Part shown: positions 19,283 through 27,555 of the stretch, in pieces
Numbering within the stretch: position 1 is the first letter of the stretch
Layout: every line of letters starts with the position of its first letter
Assembly (NCBI RefSeq): GCF_000418325.1
Contig: NC_021658.1
Span: forward strand, 13,868,501 to 13,932,500
DNA length: 64,000 bases
Direction: 5' to 3'
Origin: Sorangium cellulosum So0157-2
GTDB taxonomy: Bacteria > Myxococcota_A > Polyangia > Polyangiales > Polyangiaceae
Notes under the pieces: model-generated
The model's database searches: none
The model's input: the letters and a program-made list of their open reading frames with translations, nothing else
Told to the model about the DNA's origin: nothing
Program-made: the position numbers and the translations under genes

Positions 19283-19806
19283 GACGTCTCCTCGTGCCGT
19301 TCGGAGAGGCCCTCGACGAGCGCGAGCCGCGCCCTCGAGAGCCGTGATCGCACCGTGCCCACGGGGCACCCCTGGAGATCCGCGATCTCCTCGTAGGAAA
19401 GGTCCTCGACCTCCCGCAGGAGCAGCGCCTCGCGCCACTCCGGCGGCACGCGCGCGAGCGCGCGCTCGACCTCGTCCGCGAAGCCGCGTTCGAGGAGCTC
19501 CACCTCCAGATCGCCCTGCGGCTCCGGCACCGACTCGGCGCCGCGGCCGCCCTCGATCACCTCGAGGCGCTGCCGGGCGCCGCGCGTCGCGTTGAGCAGC
19601 ACCGATCGCTCGATGCGGAGCAGCCACGCCCGCATGCGGCCCTCGTCGCGCAGGTCCGCGTGCCGCTCGATCGCGCGCACCACCGTCGCCTGCGCCAGAT
19701 CCTCGGCGTCCTGCTCCGAGCGCGTCAGGCGGCGCGCCGCGCGCAGGAGGCACGGGAGCTCGGCGAGGAGCCGATCGACGAACGAGGCGTGGGGAAACGT
19801 GGGCAT
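19222..19806 (-). CDS. ECF sigma factor
   Basis: This 194-residue sigma-70 family protein of group IV has region 2 at ~10-75 (LLRAARRLTRSEQDAEDLAQATVVRAI) and region 4 at ~110-165 (LARVPPEWREALLLREVEDLSYEEIADLQGCPVGTVRSRLSRAR, the helix-turn-helix). Regions 1 and 3 are absent. Its 3' end overlaps the zinc-finger anti-sigma gene by 61 bp, the usual arrangement for a coupled pair. A redox or envelope regulon is suggested by the CcdA-thioredoxin gene that follows, but this is inference. Confidence 0.92.
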   Translation of the reverse strand: MPTFPHASFVDRLLAELPCLLRAARRLTRSEQDAEDLAQATVVRAIERHADLRDEGRMRAWLLRIERSVLLNATRGARQRLEVIEGGRGAESVPEPQGDLEVELLERGFADEVERALARVPPEWREALLLREVEDLSYEEIADLQGCPVGTVRSRLSRARLALVEGLSERHEETSWQGATASGSRTFRRGTTTR

Positions 19807-19980
19807 GGGCTGGAGGGGGAGCGGGAGGGCTTTCGCCGGCCTCGTTTCCCTGACACTCCCAGGACACGGCGAGGGGCGCGAAAAGTTCCCGACCCCGCGG
19901 GCCGTGCTCGCGCCTCCGTGTTGTAGCGATCCTCACATCTCGATGGGTGTCGCCCGTATCGCGGGCAACGAGGGCGCGCC

Positions 19981-20235
19981 GGACACGCGGCCATCCTCTT
20001 GCCGAACGGCCATGGGCTCGTGGCAGGCGGCAGGCAGACGAGCCGGCGCACCGACGGGACAGAGCTGTCGTCGGCGGAGACCTACGACCCTGCGAGCAAC
20101 ACGTGGAGGGGCGCCGGCAGCGATGCGACCGCGAGCTCCAGCGCCGGCGCGACCGGCACGCAGAGCAGCGGTGGCGGAGATCTCCCGCTGCCCGGCCGCC
20201 AGCTCGCCTTCGGGCGACGAAGCCCTCGCGGCTAG
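19981..20235 (+). pseudogene. kelch-repeat gene fragment
   Basis: A frame running through 19981 reads GHAAILLPNGHGLVAGG at 19981-20031 and then LSSAETYDPASNTWRGAGS (to about 20120). This is one clear kelch repeat of the kind found in large myxobacterial secreted proteins. There is no plausible start, signal peptide or second repeat, and the tail to the stop at 20233 is low-complexity. It is taken as the remnant of a larger kelch protein. Confidence 0.65.
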
Positions 20236-20717
20236 CTCGTCGCCGGGCCCGGCCCGAGCTGCACGGGCGGCGGGGTCCGCGTGATGCTCCGCCAGGTGTC
20301 GACGGCCCAGTCCCGGTCCGACTCCTCCTTGCAGACGATGGTGCAGCGCGCGAGCCGGCCGGCCTCGGGGCACACCATGATGGCCATCAACACCCAGCAC
20401 GGCTCCGGCTCGTCATCGCTCTCGCCGTGCATCCACAGCGCGGCGCCCGCGACCTGCCCCTCCTCGTGCTCGTAGCGAAGCCCGGACATCTCGTGCGGCG
20501 GGAAGGTGTCCAGCACCTCCTTGGCCGTGAAGGGCGCGCCGTCGTGCCGCCGGTAGATCATCGACGAGAGCGAGACCTCGCGGCGCTCGCCCGGATCGAA
20601 CATCCGCAGCGTCTCCCCGCCGTACAGGAGCTCGGACTCGAAGGAGGGATCCACCTGGATGGCCCAGCCGCAGTGGAAGTAGAACCGGATCGGGATGAGC
20701 TCGCAGGTGGGCGGCAT
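20232..20717 (-). CDS. hypothetical protein
   Basis: This 161-residue protein starts MPPTCELIPIRFYFHCGW, with no signal peptide or membrane segment. It is acidic and balanced in composition, with a plausible mixed alpha/beta pattern and several Trp, Cys and Met residues (CWVLMAIMVCPEAG in the middle). Codon use looks genuinely coding, unlike the other frames. The family is not recognised. ATG at 20717 is preferred over the longer frame from 20756, whose first 13 residues look non-native. Its stop touches the kelch fragment on the other strand. Confidence 0.6.
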   Translation of the reverse strand: MPPTCELIPIRFYFHCGWAIQVDPSFESELLYGGETLRMFDPGERREVSLSSMIYRRHDGAPFTAKEVLDTFPPHEMSGLRYEHEEGQVAGAALWMHGESDDEPEPCWVLMAIMVCPEAGRLARCTIVCKEESDRDWAVDTWRSITRTPPPVQLGPGPATS

Positions 20718-20873
20718 CGCGGCGCTCAGCGTAGGCGCTCCGCGCGGCGAGCGCACGTGAACCTGCCGCGGCCTGGCCGCCGGGGGCGCGGCGCGCCGCC
20801 GCGCGGGCGCCCGCGCGGCGGCGGCGATGGGCCGGCGGCGGCCGCGCTCCGCCGGCGGGTGCAGCCGCCGCGC

Positions 20874-21983
20874 TCAGCCGGCGATGCCGGGCCGCCCGGG
20901 CGAGAACGGCGACAGATCCAGCGGCGGCTGCTCTCCCGCGACCAGCGCCGCCACGATCTTCGCCGTCACCGGGGCGAGGAGGACGCCGTTGCGGAAATGC
21001 CCTGTCGCGAAGACGAGGCGCTGGAGCTCCCCCTCGCCGAGGATCGGCAGATCGTCCTTCGTGTGCGGCCGGAGTCCGGCCCACGTCCGTCCGATCGGCG
21101 CGTCGCCGAGCGCGGGCATGAGCTGCAGCGCCGCGGTCAGCAGATCGCGCACCGCGCGCGAGGTCACGGCGGGGACGTAGCCGGCGAACTCCATGGTCGC
21201 GCCGACCAGCACGCGCCCGTCGTCGCGCGGCGACAGGTAGCACCCGGGCCCGTAGATCACCTGCGTCAGCACCGGCGACGCCGGCGTGAGCTCGACGATC
21301 TGCCCGCGCGCCGGGCGCACCGCGGCGGGCGCGAGCCCCGAGGCCTCGAGCAGCGACGACCAGCTCCCCGCGGCGAGCACCGTCCAGCGCGCCTCCACCT
21401 TGGTCCCGTCCTCGAGCTGCGCCCCGCGCGCCTGCTCGCGGTCGACGAGGACGCGCCGGACGGTCGCCCCGGTGCGGAACTGCACGCCGGCGCGCTCGGC
21501 CGCGATCCGCAGCGCGCGCATGAGCGACGGCGGATCGATCCGCGCCTCGTCGGCGAACCACACGCCGCCGGCGACCTCCTGGCAGAGCGCCGGCGCGCGC
21601 GCCCGCGCCGCGTCGCCGTCGCAGATCTCCACGGCGAGGCCGGCTTCCCGCTGCCAGGCGACCTCGCGCGCGATCTCGTCGCGCCCGGACGGCGTGAGCG
21701 CCACGCGCAGCGCGCCGCACTGCCGGAAGCCCACGTCGATGCCCGTCGCCTCGGCGAGGGAGGCGGCGAGCTCCGGGTAGAGGCTCCGGCTGGCGAGGCA
21801 GAGCCGCGCGAGGGGGCCGTCGCCCGCGGCCTCGAGCTGGGGGCCGATGATGCCCGCCGCCGCCCAGGAGGCGCCCTCGCCCGGGTTGCGCTCGAGGACG
21901 CGGACGGACAGCCCGCGCCGCGCGAGGGCGAGCGCCGACGCGCACCCGGCCACGCCGCCGCCGATCACCACCACGTCGCTCAT
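20874..21983 (-). CDS. thiO: glycine oxidase ThiO-type FAD enzyme
   Basis: This 369-residue flavoprotein of the DAO family begins MSDVVVIGGGVAGCASALAL with a GxGxxG FAD motif. It has ERNPGEGASWAAAGIIGP (~35-52), the typical ThiO glycine-oxidase entry, a central GCYLSPRDDGRVLVGATME segment (~246-264) and a C-terminal GHFRNGVLLAP motif (~338-348). ThiO oxidises glycine to iminoglycine for the thiazole part of thiamine. No thiC, thiG or thiS is adjacent, so a related amino-acid oxidase is possible. An in-frame ATG at 21995 is an alternative start. Confidence 0.85.
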   Translation of the reverse strand: MSDVVVIGGGVAGCASALALARRGLSVRVLERNPGEGASWAAAGIIGPQLEAAGDGPLARLCLASRSLYPELAASLAEATGIDVGFRQCGALRVALTPSGRDEIAREVAWQREAGLAVEICDGDAARARAPALCQEVAGGVWFADEARIDPPSLMRALRIAAERAGVQFRTGATVRRVLVDREQARGAQLEDGTKVEARWTVLAAGSWSSLLEASGLAPAAVRPARGQIVELTPASPVLTQVIYGPGCYLSPRDDGRVLVGATMEFAGYVPAVTSRAVRDLLTAALQLMPALGDAPIGRTWAGLRPHTKDDLPILGEGELQRLVFATGHFRNGVLLAPVTAKIVAALVAGEQPPLDLSPFSPGRPGIAG

Positions 21984-22050
21984 CGGCGCGTGCATAGCAC
22001 GCCGGGCGCCGCGGGGAGGCGTGCGGGAGCGCTGCCGGGGGGCGGGCGGC

Positions 22051-22335
22051 CTAGCTCGCAGGGGGGCGACGAGGGGCGGCGCGGAGCGCCTCGTCGAAGA
22101 TGGAACCGATCTCCTGGCGCGAGGCCTCGTCGTGCCCTCCGGCCTTCATCCGCTCCCAGACCGCCCAGACCTGGGCTCGCTGCCACTCCTCCGCCCGGCT
22201 GAGCTGCTCCGCGTCATCGAGTTCCTGGACGCGCTCGCTGAGGAGCGCGCGGATCGCAGGGGAGAGCTTGAGGCCGCGCTTCTTCGCCTCGGCCTGGACC
22301 CGCGCCCGGAGCTCGTTTCTGTCGGTGCTGGTCAT
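22051..22335 (-). CDS. small antitoxin-like protein
   Basis: This 94-residue, helix-rich, charged protein (MTSTDRNELRARVQAEAKK..., then AEEWQRAQVWAVWERMKAG) looks like an antitoxin from a PIN-type toxin pair. I recognise the look rather than a named family. It has no toxin gene downstream on its own strand; thiO follows. Its first ~25 bases lie antisense to the remains of a vapC gene on the plus strand, so the locus appears rearranged. Confidence 0.5.
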   Translation of the reverse strand: MTSTDRNELRARVQAEAKKRGLKLSPAIRALLSERVQELDDAEQLSRAEEWQRAQVWAVWERMKAGGHDEASRQEIGSIFDEALRAAPRRPPAS

Positions 22336-22634
22336 CGGCGAGGTTCGACGTGGCATCGAGGGGGTGCGCGCGGGATCCCGTTCAGGCGGGCTCACTTGAT
22401 GCGTGGCTCGACAAGGTCATCGTCTCATTCGGTCCACGAGTCCTTCCCGTCGCTGTGGAGATCGCGAACACCTGGGGGCGGCTCTCGGTCCCCGATCGTC
22501 TGCCCGAGATTGACGGCATGCTCGCCGCCACGGCCATCGTGCACAACCTGGTACTTGTCACCCGTAACACGCGCGATGTCGCTCGGACGGGGGTGCGGTT
22601 GCTCAACCCTTTCGAACCTTTGCCCGGGGGGTAG
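22313..22634 (+). pseudogene. broken VapC (PIN-domain) toxin gene
   Basis: One frame reads SFLSVLVIGEVRRGIEGVR (about 22313-22369), which is the helix before the PIN core. From about 22370 a second frame continues with QAGSLDAWLDKVIVSFG, VAVEIANTWGRLSVPDRLPEIDGMLAATA and LVTRNTRDVARTGVRLLNPFE, to the stop at 22632. That covers the C-terminal two-thirds of a VapC toxin. The N-terminal DTN strand is missing and the two frames are joined by a frameshift in a GC-rich tract. No active toxin can be made. Confidence 0.75.
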
Positions 22635-22753
22635 CCGCACGGCTCCCGAGCGCTGATAAAGGCCAGCAGCCCACACGGCGACTTTCGAGGCGTGCCCCCT
22701 GGACGCCACCGAGCTCGCCCGCACTTCAAGGAGGAGTGCGCGTCGCGATGACG

Positions 22754-23739
22754 CTACGCCGACGCACTTCCGTCGCGCTCCTTGATTCTCGCTGTGAGGC
22801 CACTCGCACTCGCCTCGGCGTCGGAGGTTTCTGTCGTGATTTCCGTGGCCGCTGAGGCGGTTTTCGGGGCTTCGGTGGCGGTTTCTTGAGCCGTTGAGGC
22901 GGTTTTCGGAGCCTCGGTGGCGGTTTCTTGAGCCGCTGAGGCGGTTTTCGGAGCCTCGGTGACGGTTTCTTGAGCCGCTGAGGCGGTTTTCGGAGCCGGG
23001 GTGGGGGGGGCCCCGGCCGTCGAGGCGGTTTCCGCAGCCGGGGTGGGGAGGGTCCCCGCCGTTGCGACCCCCTGGGCCGCCCGCGCCGCCTCGGCCGCCG
23101 TCGCGGCCCCCTCCGCGCCCGTCGCCGCTGCCGCGGTCCTGGGCGCCTTCGCTGCGGCAGCCTTCGGCGCCTTCGCCGCCGGCTCCGGCGCCGCGGTCGC
23201 CGCCTCGGCGCCCGCCGTCGCCTCCGCGGCCTTCGCCGGCGCCCCCGCCGCCTTGGCCTTCTTCTCCTTCGCCGCCTTCGCCTCGAGCGCGCCCGCCGCG
23301 ATCGGCTCCCCCCGGAGGGCCACTTGCCGTGGCCGACCGCGCGCGGATCGCCGTACGGGAACGCCGCGCTGCCGCTCGCGTCGATCGGCTTGCGCGGGGC
23401 CTCCGGGTCCGTTGCCGGGCTCGGCGGCGGCGCGATCGGCCGCGGCGCGCGCAGCCGGTTGCCCGGGCCGGCCTGCGTCCAGACTTGCACGTCGCCGAGC
23501 ACGCGCGTCCGGTTCGCCATCCGCCGCTGGCCCTTCGCGCCGCGCAGCCGCTCCAGGAAGGTCGGCGGCGACGTCGCGCCGGGCTCCCCCTTCACCCAGC
23601 ACGTGTAGTCGCCGATCCCCGTGCCCCGGAACGTCTCGCGGCAGACCGCGATCCCGAGCTCGGCCGCGATCTCGCTGAGGAGCCGACCCGGCTCGGTCTC
23701 GACCGTCCTGTGCTCGTTGACGAAGGTGACCTTGGGCAT
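22754..23739 (-). CDS. 2Fe-2S-ferredoxin-like protein with Ala-rich repeat tail, apparent frameshift at a G6 run
   Basis: The N-terminal ~100 residues (MPKVTFVNEHRTVETEPG..., GIGDYTCWVKGEPG) resemble a beta-grasp ferredoxin, with only two of the usual cysteines visible, so cluster binding is doubtful. After GHGKWPSG (about 23315) the frame turns into Arg/Pro-rich shadow. The next frame continues as an Ala/Lys-rich tail (AKEKKAKAAGAPAKAAEA) and four 14-residue APKTASAAQETATE repeats, ending ARIKERDGSASA at 22754. The switch coincides with six consecutive G on the coding strand (23310-23315). The repeats have a 42-bp period. Function is unknown. Confidence 0.6.
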
Positions 23740-23779
23740 CGGTGGACGGGCAGCGTCCTGCTCCCCCGCGGCGAGCGCG

Positions 23780-24466
23780 TCAAGAACCGCCGCGCGCGTC
23801 CCTCGCGTCCCTCGCGTCCCGCACGCGATGGAGCACCCGCGCGATCCCGAACAGATTCCAGCCCGCGAACCCGAGGAACAGCGCGAACAGCGCGACCGCC
23901 CAGCGCGACGCGCGCGGCGAGCTGCCGTCGATCAGCAGCCAGGCGTCGCCCGTGACGGCCGTCCCCGTCTGCTCCTCGACCTCGGCGGCCAGCCGCGCGT
24001 GCCGGATGCCCGCGGCCTTGAACGGCACGAGCCGCCCAGCGAACGAGCTCGGCGGCACGAACCGCGGACCCTCGAACCCCTCCGGCACCCGGATCTCCAC
24101 CCACAGCCCCGGGTTGCCGGCCACCGGCGCCAGCCGGAACGAGTCGCCCTCCGCGGCGCGGCCGTACCGGATCGCCCCGCGCGTCCCGAGCAGGCCCACC
24201 GCCCGCACGTACCGGTTCGCGAGCTCCGCCGTGGGGCGCAGCGGCGCGAGCTCCCCCACGTCCATGAGCCGGCCGGGCGACAGCGCATAGCGCGCCTCCC
24301 CGAACAGGGCGACCGCCATCCACAGCGCGGCCACCGCGGTCACCGCCATCAGCACCACCGTGACCGTGCGCTCCTGCCGCGGCGGCGAAGGCAGCGCGAG
24401 CAGCTCCGGATCCGGCCCCGTCACGTCGAGACCAGCGCCGCCCGGACCGCGCGGGCCGTGCGTCAT
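23780..24466 (-). CDS. two-helix membrane protein, unknown function
   Basis: This 228-residue protein begins MTHGPRGPGGAG. It has one membrane helix at ~36-58 (VVLMAVTAVAALWMAVALFG) and a second at ~198-220 (WAVALFALFLGFAGWNLFGIA). Between them is a ~135-residue hydrophilic domain rich in beta pattern, presumably extracytoplasmic. ATG at 24466 is chosen because upstream codons are non-coding in style. It sits 40 bp from the ferredoxin-like gene on the same strand and may be co-transcribed with it. The family is not recognised. Confidence 0.65.
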   Translation of the reverse strand: MTHGPRGPGGAGLDVTGPDPELLALPSPPRQERTVTVVLMAVTAVAALWMAVALFGEARYALSPGRLMDVGELAPLRPTAELANRYVRAVGLLGTRGAIRYGRAAEGDSFRLAPVAGNPGLWVEIRVPEGFEGPRFVPPSSFAGRLVPFKAAGIRHARLAAEVEEQTGTAVTGDAWLLIDGSSPRASRWAVALFALFLGFAGWNLFGIARVLHRVRDARDARDARGGS

Positions 24467-24701
24467 GGATTCAAGGGTCGAGGTCGGGTCGGTGGGCACG
24501 CTTCGCCGAGTATACAGCCGGAGCGCCGGCCGCGGTGCAGGGAGCCGCGCCGCGCGCTCCCTCCTCATCCATCCCGCATCCATCCCGCGTCGCGCGCGGC
24601 CTCGTCCCATCCCGCGCAACGCGGGGCGGGAGGAGGGCGCGGGCCTCGCAGCACCCCGTCCGAGACAACCCGCGCCCGGCGCGGTTCCGGTCGACGCGCG
24701 C

Positions 24702-24730
24702 TTGCCCGCCCGCGGCGGCTTGCCTAGCCT
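24702..24730 (+). promoter_or_regulatory. predicted promoter of the zinc-ribbon membrane protein, leaderless type
   Basis: TTGCCC (24702-24707), a 17-bp spacer, then TAGCCT (24725-24730). The ATG at 24738 is only seven bases after the -10 box, and there is no ribosome site between them. Confidence 0.5.
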
Positions 24731-24737
24731 AGCCGCG

Positions 24738-25283
24738 ATGGCCTCGAAGAACGACAGCTCCATCGTCTGCCCGTCGTGCGGCGCGAACAACGCCTCGGTG
24801 ACGGCGAGCGGGCGCTGCGTCGCGTGCGGCGCCCGGATGGGCTCGCTGCAGCCTCTCCGCGACGCCGACCTCGACCGCCACCGCCGCTACCAGCAGGAGG
24901 GCTTCTCGATCCTCTGGTGCCTCATCGCCCTCGTCCTCCAGAGCGTGCTCACCGCGGCCCTCGTCGGCGGCCTCCCCATGATCGTGCAGCAGCTCGACTT
25001 CGAGGGGTCCAACGGGATGATCGTCGCCATCCCCGTCTGGTTCATCGGCGGCGTCCTCCTCGGCATGATCTCGCCCGGCAAGACCTTCCTCGAGCCCGTC
25101 GTCGCCTCGTTCCTCGTCGCGATCCCGACCGTCTTCTACCTCCTGCAGAGCCAGACCGTCCGGACGATGCCGCTCTTCATGTACGTGATCATGGCGCTCA
25201 TCGGCGTGCTGTTCACGCTGATCGGCTCCTACCTCGGCGAGCGCATCCAGATGGGCCCGCCCCCCCCGAAGCCGGCCGACTGA
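24738..25283 (+). CDS. zinc-ribbon integral membrane protein
   Basis: This 181-residue protein has an N-terminal zinc-ribbon-like pair, CPSCGANN and CVACGARMG (~11-34). It is followed by four hydrophobic helices (~55-78, 92-112, 115-138 and 143-165). A cytoplasmic ribbon attached to a small membrane domain is common in uncharacterised Polyangiales proteins; the role is unknown. The lipoprotein gene begins 12 bp after the stop, so the two are probably co-transcribed. Confidence 0.75.
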   Translation: MASKNDSSIVCPSCGANNASVTASGRCVACGARMGSLQPLRDADLDRHRRYQQEGFSILWCLIALVLQSVLTAALVGGLPMIVQQLDFEGSNGMIVAIPVWFIGGVLLGMISPGKTFLEPVVASFLVAIPTVFYLLQSQTVRTMPLFMYVIMALIGVLFTLIGSYLGERIQMGPPPPKPAD

Positions 25284-25294
25284 GGGCGCCCGGC

Positions 25295-25765
25295 GTGACG
25301 GCGAGGCCCGGCGCGACCAGGGGCGCAGCAGGGACGGCCGCGCGGCGGGCCGCGGCGGCGCTCGCCGCGGTCGCCGCCCTGGCGGCCGCCTCCGCGTGCG
25401 GCCGGTCGGCCGAGGAGCAGGAGGCGGACGCGCTCCTGCACGCCATCGACGCCCTCCGCAACGCCCCCAGCGAGCCGCGCGCGGGTCGCGAGGCGCTGCT
25501 CGCCGAGCTCGAGCGGCAGCCCGCGTCGACCCCTCCGGCCGCGAGCGCCAGGGACACGTGCGCGCGGGCCTACCGCCTGCTGCTCGAGGCGACGGCCGCC
25601 GAGGCGCGCGTGCGCGCCCTGCTCGAGGCGCCCGAGGGGCCCGCGGCGCTGTCCGATCTGACCGACCTCGCCGCCGCCGACGCCAAGGTCAAGGAGAGCG
25701 CCGAGGTCATGCCGAGGTGCGCCGAGGCGCTCGCGGGCCTCCGCCGCGCCCGGCGCGGGATGTGA
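25295..25765 (+). CDS. lipoprotein, unknown function
   Basis: This 156-residue protein from GTG 25295 has a basic N-region, an Ala-rich hydrophobic core and the lipobox AASAC near residue 31. The mature part is helical and charged, with two further cysteines (DTCARAYR and MPRCAEAL) that could pair. No family is recognised. Spacing of 12 bp from the membrane-protein gene suggests one transcript. Confidence 0.6.
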   Translation: MTARPGATRGAAGTAARRAAAALAAVAALAAASACGRSAEEQEADALLHAIDALRNAPSEPRAGREALLAELERQPASTPPAASARDTCARAYRLLLEATAAEARVRALLEAPEGPAALSDLTDLAAADAKVKESAEVMPRCAEALAGLRRARRGM

Positions 25766-25903
25766 CGGCCCGCGCCGGGGCGCGCGGTGCGTCGTGGGGG
25801 CGCGCGCGGCGCGTGGGGGGGGCCGCGCCGCCGCGAGAGAGATCGCTTCCGGGCCGGGCAAGGCATCCGCGCTCGCGGTCCCCTGTGCTAAGACCGCCCT
25901 GCC

Positions 25904-27544
25904 ATGTTCGACACGCTGACACGGGGCTTTCGTCAGGCCAGAAACCGCCTCGCCGGGCTCACGGAGCTCACCGAGAGCAACATCGACGCCGCGCTCCGCG
26001 AGGTGAGGCTGAGCCTGCTCGAGGCGGACGTCGAGATCGGGGTGGTCAAGGCGTTCCTCGCCCGGGTCAAGCAGGCCGCGCTCGGCCGCACCCTGGAGAC
26101 GCGCGTGAAGCACGCCGGCGAGGTCCACCAGGTCTCGGCGAGCGACCACTTCATCAAGATCTGCCACGACGAGCTCGAGGCGATGATGACCCACGAGGGC
26201 GACGAGATCGCCTGGGCCGACGGCGGGCCCACGGGCATCATGATGGTCGGCCTCCAGGGCTCCGGAAAGACGACGAGCTGCGCGAAGCTCTCGCGCTACC
26301 TCGAGAAGGCGGGGCGCAAGCCGCTGCTCGTCGCCGCCGACATGCAGCGCCCCGCCGCCGTCGAGCAGCTCAAGGTGCTCGGCGAGCAGCTCAAGATCCC
26401 CGTGTTCAACCTCCCCGGCGAGTCGCCGGTCGCGATCTGCGCCGCGGCCCGGGGCGAGGCGAAGCGGCTCGGCCGCGACGTCATCATCTACGACACCGCC
26501 GGCCGCCTCGCGATCGACGAGCCGCTCATGCAGGAGCTCGCCAAGATCAAGGAGGCGACGTCGCCGGAGAACATCTTCCTCGTGGTCGACGCGATGATCG
26601 GCCAGGACGCGGTGAAGACGGCGCGCGGCTTCAACGAGCGGCTGTCGATCAGCGGCGTCGTCCTGACGAAGCTCGACGGCGACGCCCGCGGCGGCGCGGC
26701 GGTCAGCATCAAGGAGGTCACGGGCGCGCCGGTCCTGTTCAGCGGCATCGGCGAGACGGCGGACAAGTTCGAGCCGTTCCGCGCGGACGGCATGGCGAGC
26801 CGCATCCTCGGCATGGGCGACGTCGTCGGCCTGATGCAGGACTTCGAGGAGGTCGTCGACCAGAAGAAGGCCGAGAAGGACGCCGCGCGGATGCTCCAGG
26901 GCGACTTCACGCTCGACGACTTCCTCGACCAGGTGCGGATGATCCAGAAGATGGGGTCGCTGAAGGACCTCGTCGACAAGCTGCCCCTCGGCGGCATGTT
27001 CCCGGGCGGCCTGCCGCAGGACGTCAACCTGGACGACCGGGAGCTCGTCCGCATCCAGGCGATCATCCAGTCGATGACGCCCTTCGAGAAGGGCGACCCC
27101 TACGCGCTCGTCCGTGAGCCGAAGCGGGTGGAGCGCATCGCCAAGGGCTCGGGCTCGAAGCCCGAGGCCGTGAGCGAGCTCGTCCAGAAGTTCCTCTTCA
27201 TGCGCCAGATGATGAGCGGCCTCGGCCAGAACATGGGCCTCATGGGCAAGATCCCGGGCATGAAGCAGATGGCCATGGCCAAGAACATGCGCGAGATGCA
27301 GAAGCAGATGATGGCCGGCGGCGGCATGCCCGGGATGGGGATGCCGGGCATGGGCCTCCCGGGCATGGGCTTTCCGGGCATGGGCTTCCCGGGCATGGGG
27401 ATGCCGGGCATGGGCGGCTTCCCCGGCGCCGGCGCCGGGGGCCCGGCCCTGACGAAGATGAAGACGCTCAGCGCCAGCGAGCGCAACGCCAAGAAGGCGC
27501 AGCGCAAGCGCGAGCGCGACGCCCGCAAGAAGGGGCGGAAGTAG
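25904..27544 (+). CDS. ffh: signal recognition particle protein Ffh with Met/Pro/Gly-rich tail
   Basis: This 546-residue SRP54 GTPase has an N domain (~1-85). The G domain carries the P-loop GLQGSGKTT at ~113-121, DMQRPAAVEQL at ~146, DTAGR at ~197 and the TKLDGD guanine motif at ~252. The M domain follows, with its methionine-rich signal-peptide groove and RNA-binding region (~310-470). It binds 4.5S RNA and directs nascent membrane proteins to FtsY. After the M domain there is an unusual stretch of six or more GMPGMG-type repeats (~470-515) before a Lys/Arg-rich end. The length is ~100 residues above the typical 450. Confidence 0.97.
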   Translation: MFDTLTRGFRQARNRLAGLTELTESNIDAALREVRLSLLEADVEIGVVKAFLARVKQAALGRTLETRVKHAGEVHQVSASDHFIKICHDELEAMMTHEGDEIAWADGGPTGIMMVGLQGSGKTTSCAKLSRYLEKAGRKPLLVAADMQRPAAVEQLKVLGEQLKIPVFNLPGESPVAICAAARGEAKRLGRDVIIYDTAGRLAIDEPLMQELAKIKEATSPENIFLVVDAMIGQDAVKTARGFNERLSISGVVLTKLDGDARGGAAVSIKEVTGAPVLFSGIGETADKFEPFRADGMASRILGMGDVVGLMQDFEEVVDQKKAEKDAARMLQGDFTLDDFLDQVRMIQKMGSLKDLVDKLPLGGMFPGGLPQDVNLDDRELVRIQAIIQSMTPFEKGDPYALVREPKRVERIAKGSGSKPEAVSELVQKFLFMRQMMSGLGQNMGLMGKIPGMKQMAMAKNMREMQKQMMAGGGMPGMGMPGMGLPGMGFPGMGFPGMGMPGMGGFPGAGAGGPALTKMKTLSASERNAKKAQRKRERDARKKGRK

Positions 27545-27555
27545 CGGCGGCCGCG

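Noticed and set aside
17000..19936. A 978-codon minus-strand frame through the repeat array
   Set aside because: It strings together shadow translation of the CcdA gene and the 37-bp repeats. Only its first part (the zinc-finger domain) is real.
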